This document shows positions 32,768 through 41,277 of a DNA stretch of 64,000 nucleotides, piece after piece (the stretch's first letter is position 1; every line of letters starts with the position of its first letter). This DNA is from GCA-2794515 sp033763335. Its GTDB lineage: Bacteria; Chloroflexota; Anaerolineae; Aggregatilineales; Phototrophicaceae. Below the pieces are notes generated by a model. It did not search any database and was not told the DNA's origin. It saw only the letters and a program-made list of their open reading frames with translations. The stretch covers positions 9,849-73,848 of the forward strand of contig JANRKU010000098.1 of the NCBI GenBank assembly GCA_033763335.1, in the 5' to 3' direction. The translations under genes and the position numbers were made by a program.

Positions 32768-35700
32768 ATGCTTAATCAAGTTCAAACACCAGCTATAAAA
32801 AGAGACGCATGGAAAGATTTTAGCCTAGACAAGAAATTCACTCAAGAAGAAGGCTATATTCTTCTATCTGGCATTCAGGCACTCGTCCGTTTGCCCATAG
32901 ACCAACATTTGGCGGATAAACGTCGCCAATTGAATACGGCGACATTTATTTCTGGGTATCGTGGGTCGCCCTTAGCAAGTTTTGATAGCGCCTTATGGCA
33001 AAACGAAAAATTGTTATCGGCACATAATGTCAAATTTACACCCGGTGTAAATGAAGAATTGGGTGCGACTGCTGTTTTTGGTAGTCAAATCGCCAATATG
33101 CTCCCACAACCCAAATATGATGGTGTTTTGGGGATGTGGTATGGCAAAGCGCCCGGTGTAGACCGCAGTGGCGATGTATTTAAGCACGCCAATTTTGCGG
33201 GTGTTGGGCGTTATGGGGGTGTTTTAGCAATCGCAGGCGATGACCCCATCTCAAAATCGTCCACACTCCCTTCTCACTCCGAAGTCGCATTTTATGATGC
33301 CCAATTCCCAGTGTTGTTTCCGGGGAATTCTCAAGAAGTGCTAGATATGGGGCGATTGGGATTTGAGCTTTCTCGTTATTCTGGCTTATGGGTCGGTTTT
33401 AAGTTGGTGACAAATGTTGCCGATGAATTTAGTACCGCAGAGGTCTCGCCAGACCGTGTGATTATCGAAGACCCTCACTTCTTTTATAATGGCAAGCCGT
33501 GGCAACACACCCAAAATACGTATCTACTTACACCCTATAGCCTTGTGATGGAAAAAGAACTGGTTATGGGGCGTTTAGAAGCCGCCAAACAATTTGCCGC
33601 GACCAATGGTGTAAATGTCATTACTGTCCCAACCCCATCGGCGTGGCTTGGCATTGTGGCGGCGGGGAAAACTTATTATGACCTGCGCCAAGCCCTCAAT
33701 GAAATGGGGCTGAATGAAGACCAATTGCGCCGTTTGGGAATTCGTTTGCTCAAAATCGGCATGTTATTCCCAATGGAAAATGACATCATTACCGAATTTG
33801 CAGACGGATTGCAGGAAATTTTTGTCATAGAAGAAAAACGCTCTTTTATTGAAATGTTTATCCGCGATATTTTGTATAACCGCGCAGAACGCCCTACCAT
33901 TGTTGGCAAACACGATGAAAAAGGCAATATGCTCGTACCTGCTTATGGCGAATTAGACCCCGACACACTCGTAGCAGTCATCGCCAAACGCCTTGTAGGA
34001 AAAATTGATTCCGAAGAGATAGAAAATCGGCTGAATCAAATTCGTAACGGCAGTTCCGTGGGCATGATTAACCTGAATACCCCTTCCCGCAGTCCATTCT
34101 ACTGTTCTGGATGCCCTCATAATACGTCTACCGTAGCGCCAGATGGTGCTTTGGTCGCTGGTGGTATTGGTTGCCACACCATGACCCTGCTCATTCCCGA
34201 TAGACCCGTTATTGGGATTACACAAATGGGCGGTGAAGGCGCTCAATGGGTCGGCGCATCGCCATTCACAGAATCGAATCATCTTTTTCAAAATATCGGT
34301 GATGGCACCCTCTTTCACTCTGGTTGGTTGGCTGTTCGTCAAGCGGTTGCCGCCAATGTGAACATCACTTATAAAATCTTATACAATTCGGCTGTGGCGA
34401 TGACGGGCGGGCAAAATATTGATGGTGGCATGGCACTCCCAGAAATGACGGTTGCCTTACGCTCTGAGGGAGTTAAACGCATCATCATTACCACCGATAA
34501 GCCAGAAAAATACCCCTCCACAACCCGTTGGATGGAAGGAATTGAGATTTGGCACCGTGACAGAATTGATGAGGCACAACGCTTATTGAGTGGTGTGGAA
34601 GGTGTAACAGTCCTCATCCACGACCAAGAATGTGCGGCAGAACTCCGCAGAAAACGTCGGCGCGGATTGGTGGAAGAACCCGAAATGCGGGTATTCATCA
34701 ACGAAGCTGTTTGTGAAGGGTGTGGCGACTGTGGCGAAAAATCGAATTGCCTCAGCGTGTTCCCTGTAGAAACTGAATTTGGGCGTAAAACACAAATTCA
34801 TCAATCATCATGCAATAAAGACTATAGCTGTCTGAAAGGTGATTGTCCCGCGTTTTTGACAGTTATCCCACAAAAAGTAGAGAAGAAAAAACCTGTCTTT
34901 GACATGAATTTCAATTTGCCAGATGTCACCCTACCACAATCTGATGAATATAGCCTCTATATGATGGGTATTGGCGGGACGGGTGTTGTCACGATGAATC
35001 AAGTTTTGGCGACTGCCGCTATGCTTGATGGTAAATTTATTCATGGACTAGACCAAACGGGTCTTAGTCAAAAAGGCGGTCCTGTTGTATCTCATTTGAA
35101 AATATTGAATGGCTACCGCGAGACATCTAATCGGATTTCTATTGGACAAGCCGATTGTTTCTTGGTATTTGACTTGCTCACTGCCGTAGAACCGTCTAAT
35201 ATGTCCCGCGCCAGCAAAGCCAAGACCAGTGCAATCGTTTCTACTAGCGAAACACCAACTGGTGCGATGATTATTTCTACAGAAGAAGCCTATCCCAAGA
35301 CCAATCGCTTGCTGAATATGCTGAATCAGGTTACACGCCAAGATGAAACAGTATGCCTCAATGCAAATGGTTTAGCAGAAATGCTATTTGATAGTCACAT
35401 GGCGGCAAACCTCATCATTATCGGCGTAGCCTATCAACGCGGATTAATGCCGATTAGTGCCGAAGCGATTGAACGCGCCATTGAACTAAATGGTGTTTCG
35501 GTCAAGACCAATATTCAAGCCTTCCGTGTGGGACGACAAGTGGTTGCTAATCCAGAATGGGTCAAAACCATCTCTATTCAACGGCATGGAGAGCAAATTA
35601 TTCAACCAGTCATCAGCTCACAAGCGCGTGCCATTATTGATAGTATCGGCGCACAAGGCGAATTACTCCGCTTGCTCGAAATTCGTGTTCCAGAACTCAT

Positions 35701-36280
35701 TACCTATCAAAATAGCGGATATGCCCAAAAATATGCCGATTTCGTGCGGAATACGCTCCAAAAAGAGATGGCAAGCGTTAATAAGACTGAACTAACAGAA
35801 GCTGTGGCGCGGTATTTATATAAGTTGATGGCATATAAAGACGAATATGAGGTGGCACGTTTACATACTCGCTCTGAATTCAAAGATGCACTCTCTGAAG
35901 AATTTGGACAAAAAGCAGGCATTAAATACATGCTACATCCACCTATGCTACGAGCCATCGGACTCAAGAAAAAAATCGGCTTTGGCAGATGGTTTGATGT
36001 GATGTATGCCATGCTCAAACGCATGAAGCTATTGCGTGGCACCCCGCTCGATGTATTTGGTTATGCCCATGTACGGCGCGTTGAACGGCAATTGCCAAAT
36101 CTGTATCGGGCGATGATAGAAGAATGTTTAGAAAAATTGACTGATGCGAATTACGACAAAGCCGTAAAATTGGCAAGTTTGCCAGATATGATTCGTGGAT
36201 ATGAAGATATTAAGCTACGGAATGTGGAAAAATTTTGGTCAGAAGTGGAAAAATTGGGAATAACCTCTGTTAGACCGTAG
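32768..36280 (+). CDS. Indolepyruvate ferredoxin oxidoreductase, fused alpha/beta form
   Basis: Large thiamine-diphosphate and iron-sulfur enzyme that oxidatively decarboxylates aryl-pyruvates (or other 2-oxo acids) with CoA and ferredoxin. The single chain of 1170 residues fuses what archaea split into IorA and IorB. Order: pyrimidine domain (about 20-250); TPP domain with CSGCPHNTS (about 445) and GGIGCHTM; Cys-rich region CEGCGDCGEKSNC (about 650) with later Cys; then the gamma-type domain starting GIGGTGVVTMNQ (about 740). It stands alone between tRNA-Glu and the PKD protein, with AGAGGT before the ATG. True substrate and electron acceptor are not deducible. Confidence 0.9.
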   Translation: MLNQVQTPAIKRDAWKDFSLDKKFTQEEGYILLSGIQALVRLPIDQHLADKRRQLNTATFISGYRGSPLASFDSALWQNEKLLSAHNVKFTPGVNEELGATAVFGSQIANMLPQPKYDGVLGMWYGKAPGVDRSGDVFKHANFAGVGRYGGVLAIAGDDPISKSSTLPSHSEVAFYDAQFPVLFPGNSQEVLDMGRLGFELSRYSGLWVGFKLVTNVADEFSTAEVSPDRVIIEDPHFFYNGKPWQHTQNTYLLTPYSLVMEKELVMGRLEAAKQFAATNGVNVITVPTPSAWLGIVAAGKTYYDLRQALNEMGLNEDQLRRLGIRLLKIGMLFPMENDIITEFADGLQEIFVIEEKRSFIEMFIRDILYNRAERPTIVGKHDEKGNMLVPAYGELDPDTLVAVIAKRLVGKIDSEEIENRLNQIRNGSSVGMINLNTPSRSPFYCSGCPHNTSTVAPDGALVAGGIGCHTMTLLIPDRPVIGITQMGGEGAQWVGASPFTESNHLFQNIGDGTLFHSGWLAVRQAVAANVNITYKILYNSAVAMTGGQNIDGGMALPEMTVALRSEGVKRIIITTDKPEKYPSTTRWMEGIEIWHRDRIDEAQRLLSGVEGVTVLIHDQECAAELRRKRRRGLVEEPEMRVFINEAVCEGCGDCGEKSNCLSVFPVETEFGRKTQIHQSSCNKDYSCLKGDCPAFLTVIPQKVEKKKPVFDMNFNLPDVTLPQSDEYSLYMMGIGGTGVVTMNQVLATAAMLDGKFIHGLDQTGLSQKGGPVVSHLKILNGYRETSNRISIGQADCFLVFDLLTAVEPSNMSRASKAKTSAIVSTSETPTGAMIISTEEAYPKTNRLLNMLNQVTRQDETVCLNANGLAEMLFDSHMAANLIIIGVAYQRGLMPISAEAIERAIELNGVSVKTNIQAFRVGRQVVANPEWVKTISIQRHGEQIIQPVISSQARAIIDSIGAQGELLRLLEIRVPELITYQNSGYAQKYADFVRNTLQKEMASVNKTELTEAVARYLYKLMAYKDEYEVARLHTRSEFKDALSEEFGQKAGIKYMLHPPMLRAIGLKKKIGFGRWFDVMYAMLKRMKLLRGTPLDVFGYAHVRRVERQLPNLYRAMIEECLEKLTDANYDKAVKLASLPDMIRGYEDIKLRNVEKFWSEVEKLGITSVRP

Positions 36281-36311
36281 CCGATAGAACTTATATAGCG
36301 TATTACACATG

Positions 36312-36335
36312 ACAAGGTGCAGAAATGCGCCTTGT
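36312..36335 (+). terminator. Hairpin after the oxidoreductase gene
   Basis: ACAAGGTGCA (36312-36321) pairs with TGCGCCTTGT (36326-36335), a 10-bp stem with one wobble and a GAAA tetraloop, followed by TTGCTT. The stable tetraloop supports a real RNA hairpin; the short T tract makes termination moderate. Confidence 0.65.
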
Positions 36336-36394
36336 TTGCTTATAACGGTGTGTTATCGGTGCATACACGTCAGGTTATGTCGGTTGCTTTGGGC

Positions 36395-36400
36395 TATAAT
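36395..36400 (+). promoter_or_regulatory. Probable -10 element of the PKD lipoprotein gene
   Basis: Perfect TATAAT 41 bases before the ATG at 36442, with AAGGGAG as ribosome site in between. No clear -35 hexamer is seen at 16-18 bases, so the call rests on the -10 box alone. Confidence 0.45.
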
Positions 36401-36441
36401 ACACATAACAATATTACCTATTTTGCAAAAAGGGAGTTTCT

Positions 36442-39400
36442 ATGACTATTCAACGAATCTGGGCAAGGGGGTTTCCTCTTTTTCTCAGTATCTTGTTCTT
36501 AACACTTTTAAGTGCGTGCAATTTGGGTGCAACCGATGAACAACAAATCAATGTAACCGATTTGCCCCAACAAACACAAAATGCGCTATTGGCATCGCCT
36601 AGCCCAAACCAACCAACCAGAACACCGTCTGGGTTTAATTTGCCAACCCCACAAATCGTGGCAACCGCACAATTGCCCCCAACCTTGAGCTTTAGACCGC
36701 CACAGCCGATTTTGCCTACTTTGACGGCATTACCTGTGAATGTGTTTATTTTGTCGCCGATTCCGGGAAATATCGTTGCTGGTAATGTACAAGTCATTGG
36801 CGCGGCGATGCACCCTGAATTTTTACAATATCAACTTGAATATGGTCCAGACCCCAACCCAAGCAACCTGTGGTATCCGATTACAGGGGGCGTACAATCG
36901 CCTGTTTTTAATGGGTTATTAGGGATTTGGAACACCAACACAGGCAACACACCCGATGGAGTCTATCAATTACGCTTGCGCGTCTTTTTACGCAATGGCG
37001 TGGATTGGGGTAATGTGGTTGTGAATAATGTTCGTGTTCAAAATCGGATTCCAACCCCTGTGCCAACCAGCACCCAAGCGGCAAGACCGATTGCGGCATT
37101 TACACAAGATAAAGTGACGGGAACAGCACCGCTAACCGTGAATTTTATCAATCTTTCTAGCCCCACGAACCTCATTACAGGATTTACATGGAATTTTGGT
37201 GATGGCACAACCAGTACCGAAATTAGCCCGATTAAAACATTCAATAATCCGGGGCAATATACTGTTTTGCTCACCGCAACAGGACCAGGTGGGTCATCGA
37301 ATGTGTCGCGCCAAATTACTGTTCAAAGTGCTAATCCGCCTGTAGCAGGATTTACCACTGATAAAACATCTGGAGCCGCACCCCTCACAGTGCAATTTGC
37401 CGATGCTTCTACTGGTGGGCAAGTTTCTAACTATCTGTGGAATTTTAGCGATGGCACAACGAGTACCCAACGCAACCCATCTCATCAATTTACCAATGTT
37501 GGCACATATAATGTCATCTTGACTGTATCGGGACCGGGTGGTGTATCGAATGCAACCCGCCAAATTACGGTGGGCAATCCCATCCAAGCCAGTATTGCCG
37601 CTGTTGCAGATACCAATAATTATCTCAAGATAAATTTGATGGCAACGGTTACCGGTGGCAGTGGTACCTATACCGCCTACGATTGGGATTTTGGAAATGG
37701 TCAAACCTTGTTTGGTCAATCTGCGCCTACAACCAGTGTCACTTATGCCAGCGCCAACACCTATACTGTTACCCTCACTGTCACCGATAGCACAGGCGCT
37801 AAAAAATCTGTGACGCAACCTGTGACTATCCTAGCACCACCACCGCCATTAGCAGGTGACTTTACCATTACACAAACGAATCCAACCGATTTAGCCGTGA
37901 ATTTCTCGGCGGCTGGTACGGGTGGTAGTGGCAATTACACCTATTCGTGGAATTTTGGCGATTCAGGCACAGGCTCTGGACAAACATCAAGCCACACCTA
38001 TGCAGGTGCAGGCACTTATAATGTCCAACTGACGATAAATGATGGCACAAATAATGTCACGGTGACTAAGACTGTGACGATTACCGCCGTTGTGCCGACA
38101 TTAGCGGGCAACTTTACCATTAACCAAGCCAGCCCAACCGATTTGAATATCGGTGTATCGGCAACCGCAACCGGTGGTAGTGGCACCTATACCTATTCGT
38201 GGAATTTTGGTGATACTGGTACGGGGTCTGGTCAAGCGACTACCCACACCTATGCCACAGCAGGCACTTATACCATTACTTTGACCATCAATGATGGCAC
38301 CAATACGGTCAATGTCGTTAAAGATGTCACTGTGAATGCGTTGCCACCACTTGCAGGTGATTTTACCATTAGCCAAGCCAGCCCAACCGATTTGAATATC
38401 AGCGTATCGGCTACGGCAACAGGTGGTAGTGGTACTTATACCTATTCGTGGAATTTTGGCGATTCAGGTACAAGTTCTGACCAAGCGACTAGCCATGCTT
38501 ATGCGACCGCAGGCACTTATACCATTACCCTCACAATTGGTGATGGCGTGAATACTGTGGATGTGGTTAAAGATGTGACTATCACGGCTTTACCACCACT
38601 TGCAGGCGATTTTACCATTACACAAGCCAGCCCAACTGATTTGAATATCAGCGTATCGGCAACTGCATCGGGTGGCAGTGGTGTCTATACCTATTCATGG
38701 AATTTTGGCGATTCAGGTACAAGTTCTGAGCAAGCAACCAGTCATGCTTATGCAACCGCAGGCACGTATACCATCACCCTCACAATCGGCGATGGCGTGA
38801 ATACTGTGGATGTGGTTAAAGATGTGACTATCACAGCTTTACCACCACTTGCAGGCGATTTTACCATTACACAAGCCAGCCCAACTGATTTGAATATCAG
38901 CGTATCGGCAACCGCATCAGGCGGCAGTGGTACCTATACCTATTCATGGAATTTTGGTGATGGTATCGGCACTGGAAACGGTCAAGCGACAAGTTATACC
39001 TATTCAGTTGCAGGTACATACCCCATTACACTTACAATTGGTGATGGCGTAAATACAGTGGATGTGGTCAAAAACGCGACCATTGATGCTGTACAATTGC
39101 CCCCATTGACAGCCGATTTCACCATTACACAAACCAGCCCAACCGACCTCAATATCAGCGTATCGGCAACAGTGAGTGGCGGAACGGGTACTTATACCTA
39201 TTCATGGGCATTCGGTGATGGTGGTACTGGCTTTGACGCATCTGTCAATTACACCTATGCCAGCACAGGCACATACCCCATTACCCTTACCGTTGGCGAT
39301 GGTGTGGACACTGTAGATGTGGTCAAAAATGTGACCATTGACGCTGTTCAAACCCCACCACCATACGCAGGAACTGTGCCAGTATTGGATAATATCCCCA

Positions 39401-40122
39401 ACTTAGCACCCGATTTAAGCCCTGTGTATAACAATGGTCAAAATGCAGGATTATCATCGAGTGCGTTTGCGATTGTTGGCGACCAAACAGCCGCCGACCC
39501 CAATTTCTTGCGTACCATCTTTAACCTAGACCCCAATACAACCAATGCCGTGCAATTACAAGCGACCATTGACCGCTTTAATTCCACGAGCAGTTTTACA
39601 CGGTCTAGCGTGGCAGTCGGTACATTAACCGCACAAGACTTGCTCAACATCACGGGCAATCCATCGTGCAATGGCGCAGAAACACTGCTTCAATGCGAAA
39701 TGCGCCTTGCCAATGGTAGCATTGCCATTGTCAGTGTTGGCTATCAAGATGCGATAAATGGCTTGGATGCCGCTACATTTGAGGCACAAATCAATCAAAT
39801 TATTCAACAGGCAGTCGCAAACAATGTGATTCCTGTATTGATGACCATTCAACCTAGCACCAACCCTGCCGTTAACGACTTGATTAACGCCTATAACGAG
39901 GCAATCATCACATCGGCAGATAATGCCAATGTGCCAATCATTAATACGTGGCGTGCGATGAATGAGTTACCTGCACAAGGGCTTGGTGGTGGTGATACAC
40001 CTAGCGTAGATGGAAACGGTGCAGGATATTTGAGCGATGTGCCAACCGCAGGCGCAAATGCGCGAAACTACTATACACTCGTTACTTTGAATGACATCGT
40101 AAATACACTATTCACACCCTGA
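36442..40122 (+). CDS. Lipoprotein with nine PKD domains and a degenerate SGNH-like C-terminus
   Basis: Predicted surface lipoprotein of 1226 residues. The signal peptide ends in lipobox LSAC with lipidated Cys26. After a Pro/Thr-rich spacer and a domain at about 85-205, three diverged PKD domains (about 215-460) precede six tandem PKD domains of 83-86 residues from residue 470 to about 973, each with SWNFGDxG or a close form. The C-terminal part (about 975-1226) resembles an SGNH/GDSL hydrolase, but the motif expected as GDS reads GDQ (Asp1014, Gln1015) and no DxxH is seen near the end. It may be an adhesin or polymer-binding scaffold rather than an esterase. Confidence 0.82.
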   Translation: MTIQRIWARGFPLFLSILFLTLLSACNLGATDEQQINVTDLPQQTQNALLASPSPNQPTRTPSGFNLPTPQIVATAQLPPTLSFRPPQPILPTLTALPVNVFILSPIPGNIVAGNVQVIGAAMHPEFLQYQLEYGPDPNPSNLWYPITGGVQSPVFNGLLGIWNTNTGNTPDGVYQLRLRVFLRNGVDWGNVVVNNVRVQNRIPTPVPTSTQAARPIAAFTQDKVTGTAPLTVNFINLSSPTNLITGFTWNFGDGTTSTEISPIKTFNNPGQYTVLLTATGPGGSSNVSRQITVQSANPPVAGFTTDKTSGAAPLTVQFADASTGGQVSNYLWNFSDGTTSTQRNPSHQFTNVGTYNVILTVSGPGGVSNATRQITVGNPIQASIAAVADTNNYLKINLMATVTGGSGTYTAYDWDFGNGQTLFGQSAPTTSVTYASANTYTVTLTVTDSTGAKKSVTQPVTILAPPPPLAGDFTITQTNPTDLAVNFSAAGTGGSGNYTYSWNFGDSGTGSGQTSSHTYAGAGTYNVQLTINDGTNNVTVTKTVTITAVVPTLAGNFTINQASPTDLNIGVSATATGGSGTYTYSWNFGDTGTGSGQATTHTYATAGTYTITLTINDGTNTVNVVKDVTVNALPPLAGDFTISQASPTDLNISVSATATGGSGTYTYSWNFGDSGTSSDQATSHAYATAGTYTITLTIGDGVNTVDVVKDVTITALPPLAGDFTITQASPTDLNISVSATASGGSGVYTYSWNFGDSGTSSEQATSHAYATAGTYTITLTIGDGVNTVDVVKDVTITALPPLAGDFTITQASPTDLNISVSATASGGSGTYTYSWNFGDGIGTGNGQATSYTYSVAGTYPITLTIGDGVNTVDVVKNATIDAVQLPPLTADFTITQTSPTDLNISVSATVSGGTGTYTYSWAFGDGGTGFDASVNYTYASTGTYPITLTVGDGVDTVDVVKNVTIDAVQTPPPYAGTVPVLDNIPNLAPDLSPVYNNGQNAGLSSSAFAIVGDQTAADPNFLRTIFNLDPNTTNAVQLQATIDRFNSTSSFTRSSVAVGTLTAQDLLNITGNPSCNGAETLLQCEMRLANGSIAIVSVGYQDAINGLDAATFEAQINQIIQQAVANNVIPVLMTIQPSTNPAVNDLINAYNEAIITSADNANVPIINTWRAMNELPAQGLGGGDTPSVDGNGAGYLSDVPTAGANARNYYTLVTLNDIVNTLFTP
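37849..39361 (+). repeat. Six tandem DNA repeats encoding PKD domains
   Basis: Units start at 37849, 38101, 38350, 38599, 38848 and 39106, with lengths of 252, 249, 249, 249 and 258 bases for the first five. The units at 38350, 38599 and 38848 are near-identical over long stretches at the DNA level, while the outer units differ more, consistent with recent duplication or unequal exchange in the middle of the array. Confidence 0.9.
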
Positions 40123-40147
40123 GTAGCGTTGTATTTTGATGTAGTTT

Positions 40148-40182
40148 AGACAAAAGACCTCCATCATGGGGGTCTTTTGTCT
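40148..40182. terminator. Hairpin terminator after the PKD lipoprotein gene
   Basis: AGACAAAAGACC (40148-40159) and GGTCTTTTGTCT (40171-40182) pair perfectly, extended inward by three more pairs, with a 5-base loop. The long stem just after the stop at 40122 is a clear transcript end. An ATG at 40166 lies inside the hairpin and is not a credible start for the next gene. Confidence 0.8.
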
Positions 40183-40207
40183 GTTGCATCCGATTCGTTT
40201 TATGACA

Positions 40208-40222
40208 TATAATCGCCCTATG
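40208..40222 (+). promoter_or_regulatory. TATAAT placed for a leaderless start of the THUMP methyltransferase
   Basis: Perfect TATAAT (40208-40213), with the A of ATG at 40220, seven bases after it, which is the expected position of transcript base +1. No Shine-Dalgarno site precedes the ATG. The -35 side is weak (TTGCAT at 40184). Confidence 0.6.
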
Positions 40223-41266
40223 AGCCAATTTTCAGCAAAAAAGACAATTTATCACCCTATCCATTACGAGATAGAAACAACAGAGGGGTTAGAGTTTGTT
40301 ACGCAACAAGAACTCGCGCCATTTGTTCAAAAAAAGGTCGTGAGCGATATTTATATCGAAAAAGGCGCACTCCAATGCGTTTGCCATGACCCCAAAATAT
40401 TATTACGTCTCAAAACGGCTGTAGCAGTCTACATCACCGATTATTATGATGTCCCTCGCCCCAAAGCATTATTGGGACATCAACATTTTAGCCGATTGCT
40501 CAATGCGATTGAATTTGTTCGTAGGCAAATTTCTAGTCCTGTCAAAACATTTTATCTGAGTGCGGCGGGGTCTGAATCGTCTGTGATGACGCGCCTCAAA
40601 GAAGAAATTACATCTGCAACGGGTCTCGTAGAAGCCGAACAAGGCGACATCTTTTTGCGAATTCGGCGGATTGGTGATGGCTGGGATATTTTGACACGCT
40701 TATCTGAGCGCCCACTCGCAACCCGCGATTGGCGTGTATGCAATATGCAAGGTGCGCTGAATGCACCACTGGCACATGCCATGATTCGCCTAACAAATCC
40801 GATACCTAATGACAGATTTTTGAACATTGCCTGTGGGTCTGGCACATTACTCATCGAAAGACTTGCTTATGGGGGGGTAAAATCGGCTATTGGATGTGAT
40901 ATAAGCCCATTGGCATTAACTTGCGCCTCAGAAAATATTGCCCAAGCGGGGTATAATGCCCCTATTCGACTGATTCAAGCCGATGCACAGACATTGCCAC
41001 TTGAAAATAATAGTGTGGATGTCATTTGTGCCGATTTACCATTTGGGCAATTGGTTGGGTCTCATCGAGAAAATGTGCGGATGTATCCGCTTATTTTAGC
41101 TGAGATGGAACGGGTACTTGCTCCTAATGGGCGTGTTGTGATGATTACGCATGAGATAAAACTGATGCAATCACTTTTATTTGCCCAGAGTGGGCTAAAG
41201 CTGATACAACAACATCAGATTGTTCAACGAGGGTTACACCCATTGGTGTATAGTCTCAAAAAATAG
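40220..41266 (+). CDS. THUMP-domain class I methyltransferase, probable tRNA guanine-N2 methyltransferase
   Basis: Likely modifies tRNA. The N-terminal THUMP-type region covers about 15-155, binding RNA. The SAM-binding Rossmann part has NIACGSGTLLIERL (motif I), GCDISPLAL (motif II) and catalytic ADLPFGQLVG, the D-L/P-PFG form seen in the Trm14/TrmN tRNA m2G6 group rather than the NPPY of rRNA RlmL. With this start it has 348 residues. The start at 40220 is supported by the TATAAT spacing and by the terminator hairpin covering the upstream ATG. The target base is inference. Confidence 0.8.
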   Translation: MSQFSAKKTIYHPIHYEIETTEGLEFVTQQELAPFVQKKVVSDIYIEKGALQCVCHDPKILLRLKTAVAVYITDYYDVPRPKALLGHQHFSRLLNAIEFVRRQISSPVKTFYLSAAGSESSVMTRLKEEITSATGLVEAEQGDIFLRIRRIGDGWDILTRLSERPLATRDWRVCNMQGALNAPLAHAMIRLTNPIPNDRFLNIACGSGTLLIERLAYGGVKSAIGCDISPLALTCASENIAQAGYNAPIRLIQADAQTLPLENNSVDVICADLPFGQLVGSHRENVRMYPLILAEMERVLAPNGRVVMITHEIKLMQSLLFAQSGLKLIQQHQIVQRGLHPLVYSLKK

Positions 41267-41277
41267 AGGTGTGATGT

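Noticed and set aside
37849..39361. Regular repeats as a CRISPR array
   Set aside because: The period of about 249 bases is coding and in frame throughout, encoding PKD domains; there are no short repeats with unique spacers.
40166..40219. N-terminal extension of the THUMP methyltransferase
   Set aside because: The ATG at 40166 lies within a terminator hairpin and the extension does not fit the family; the TATAAT at 40208 would also start transcription after it.
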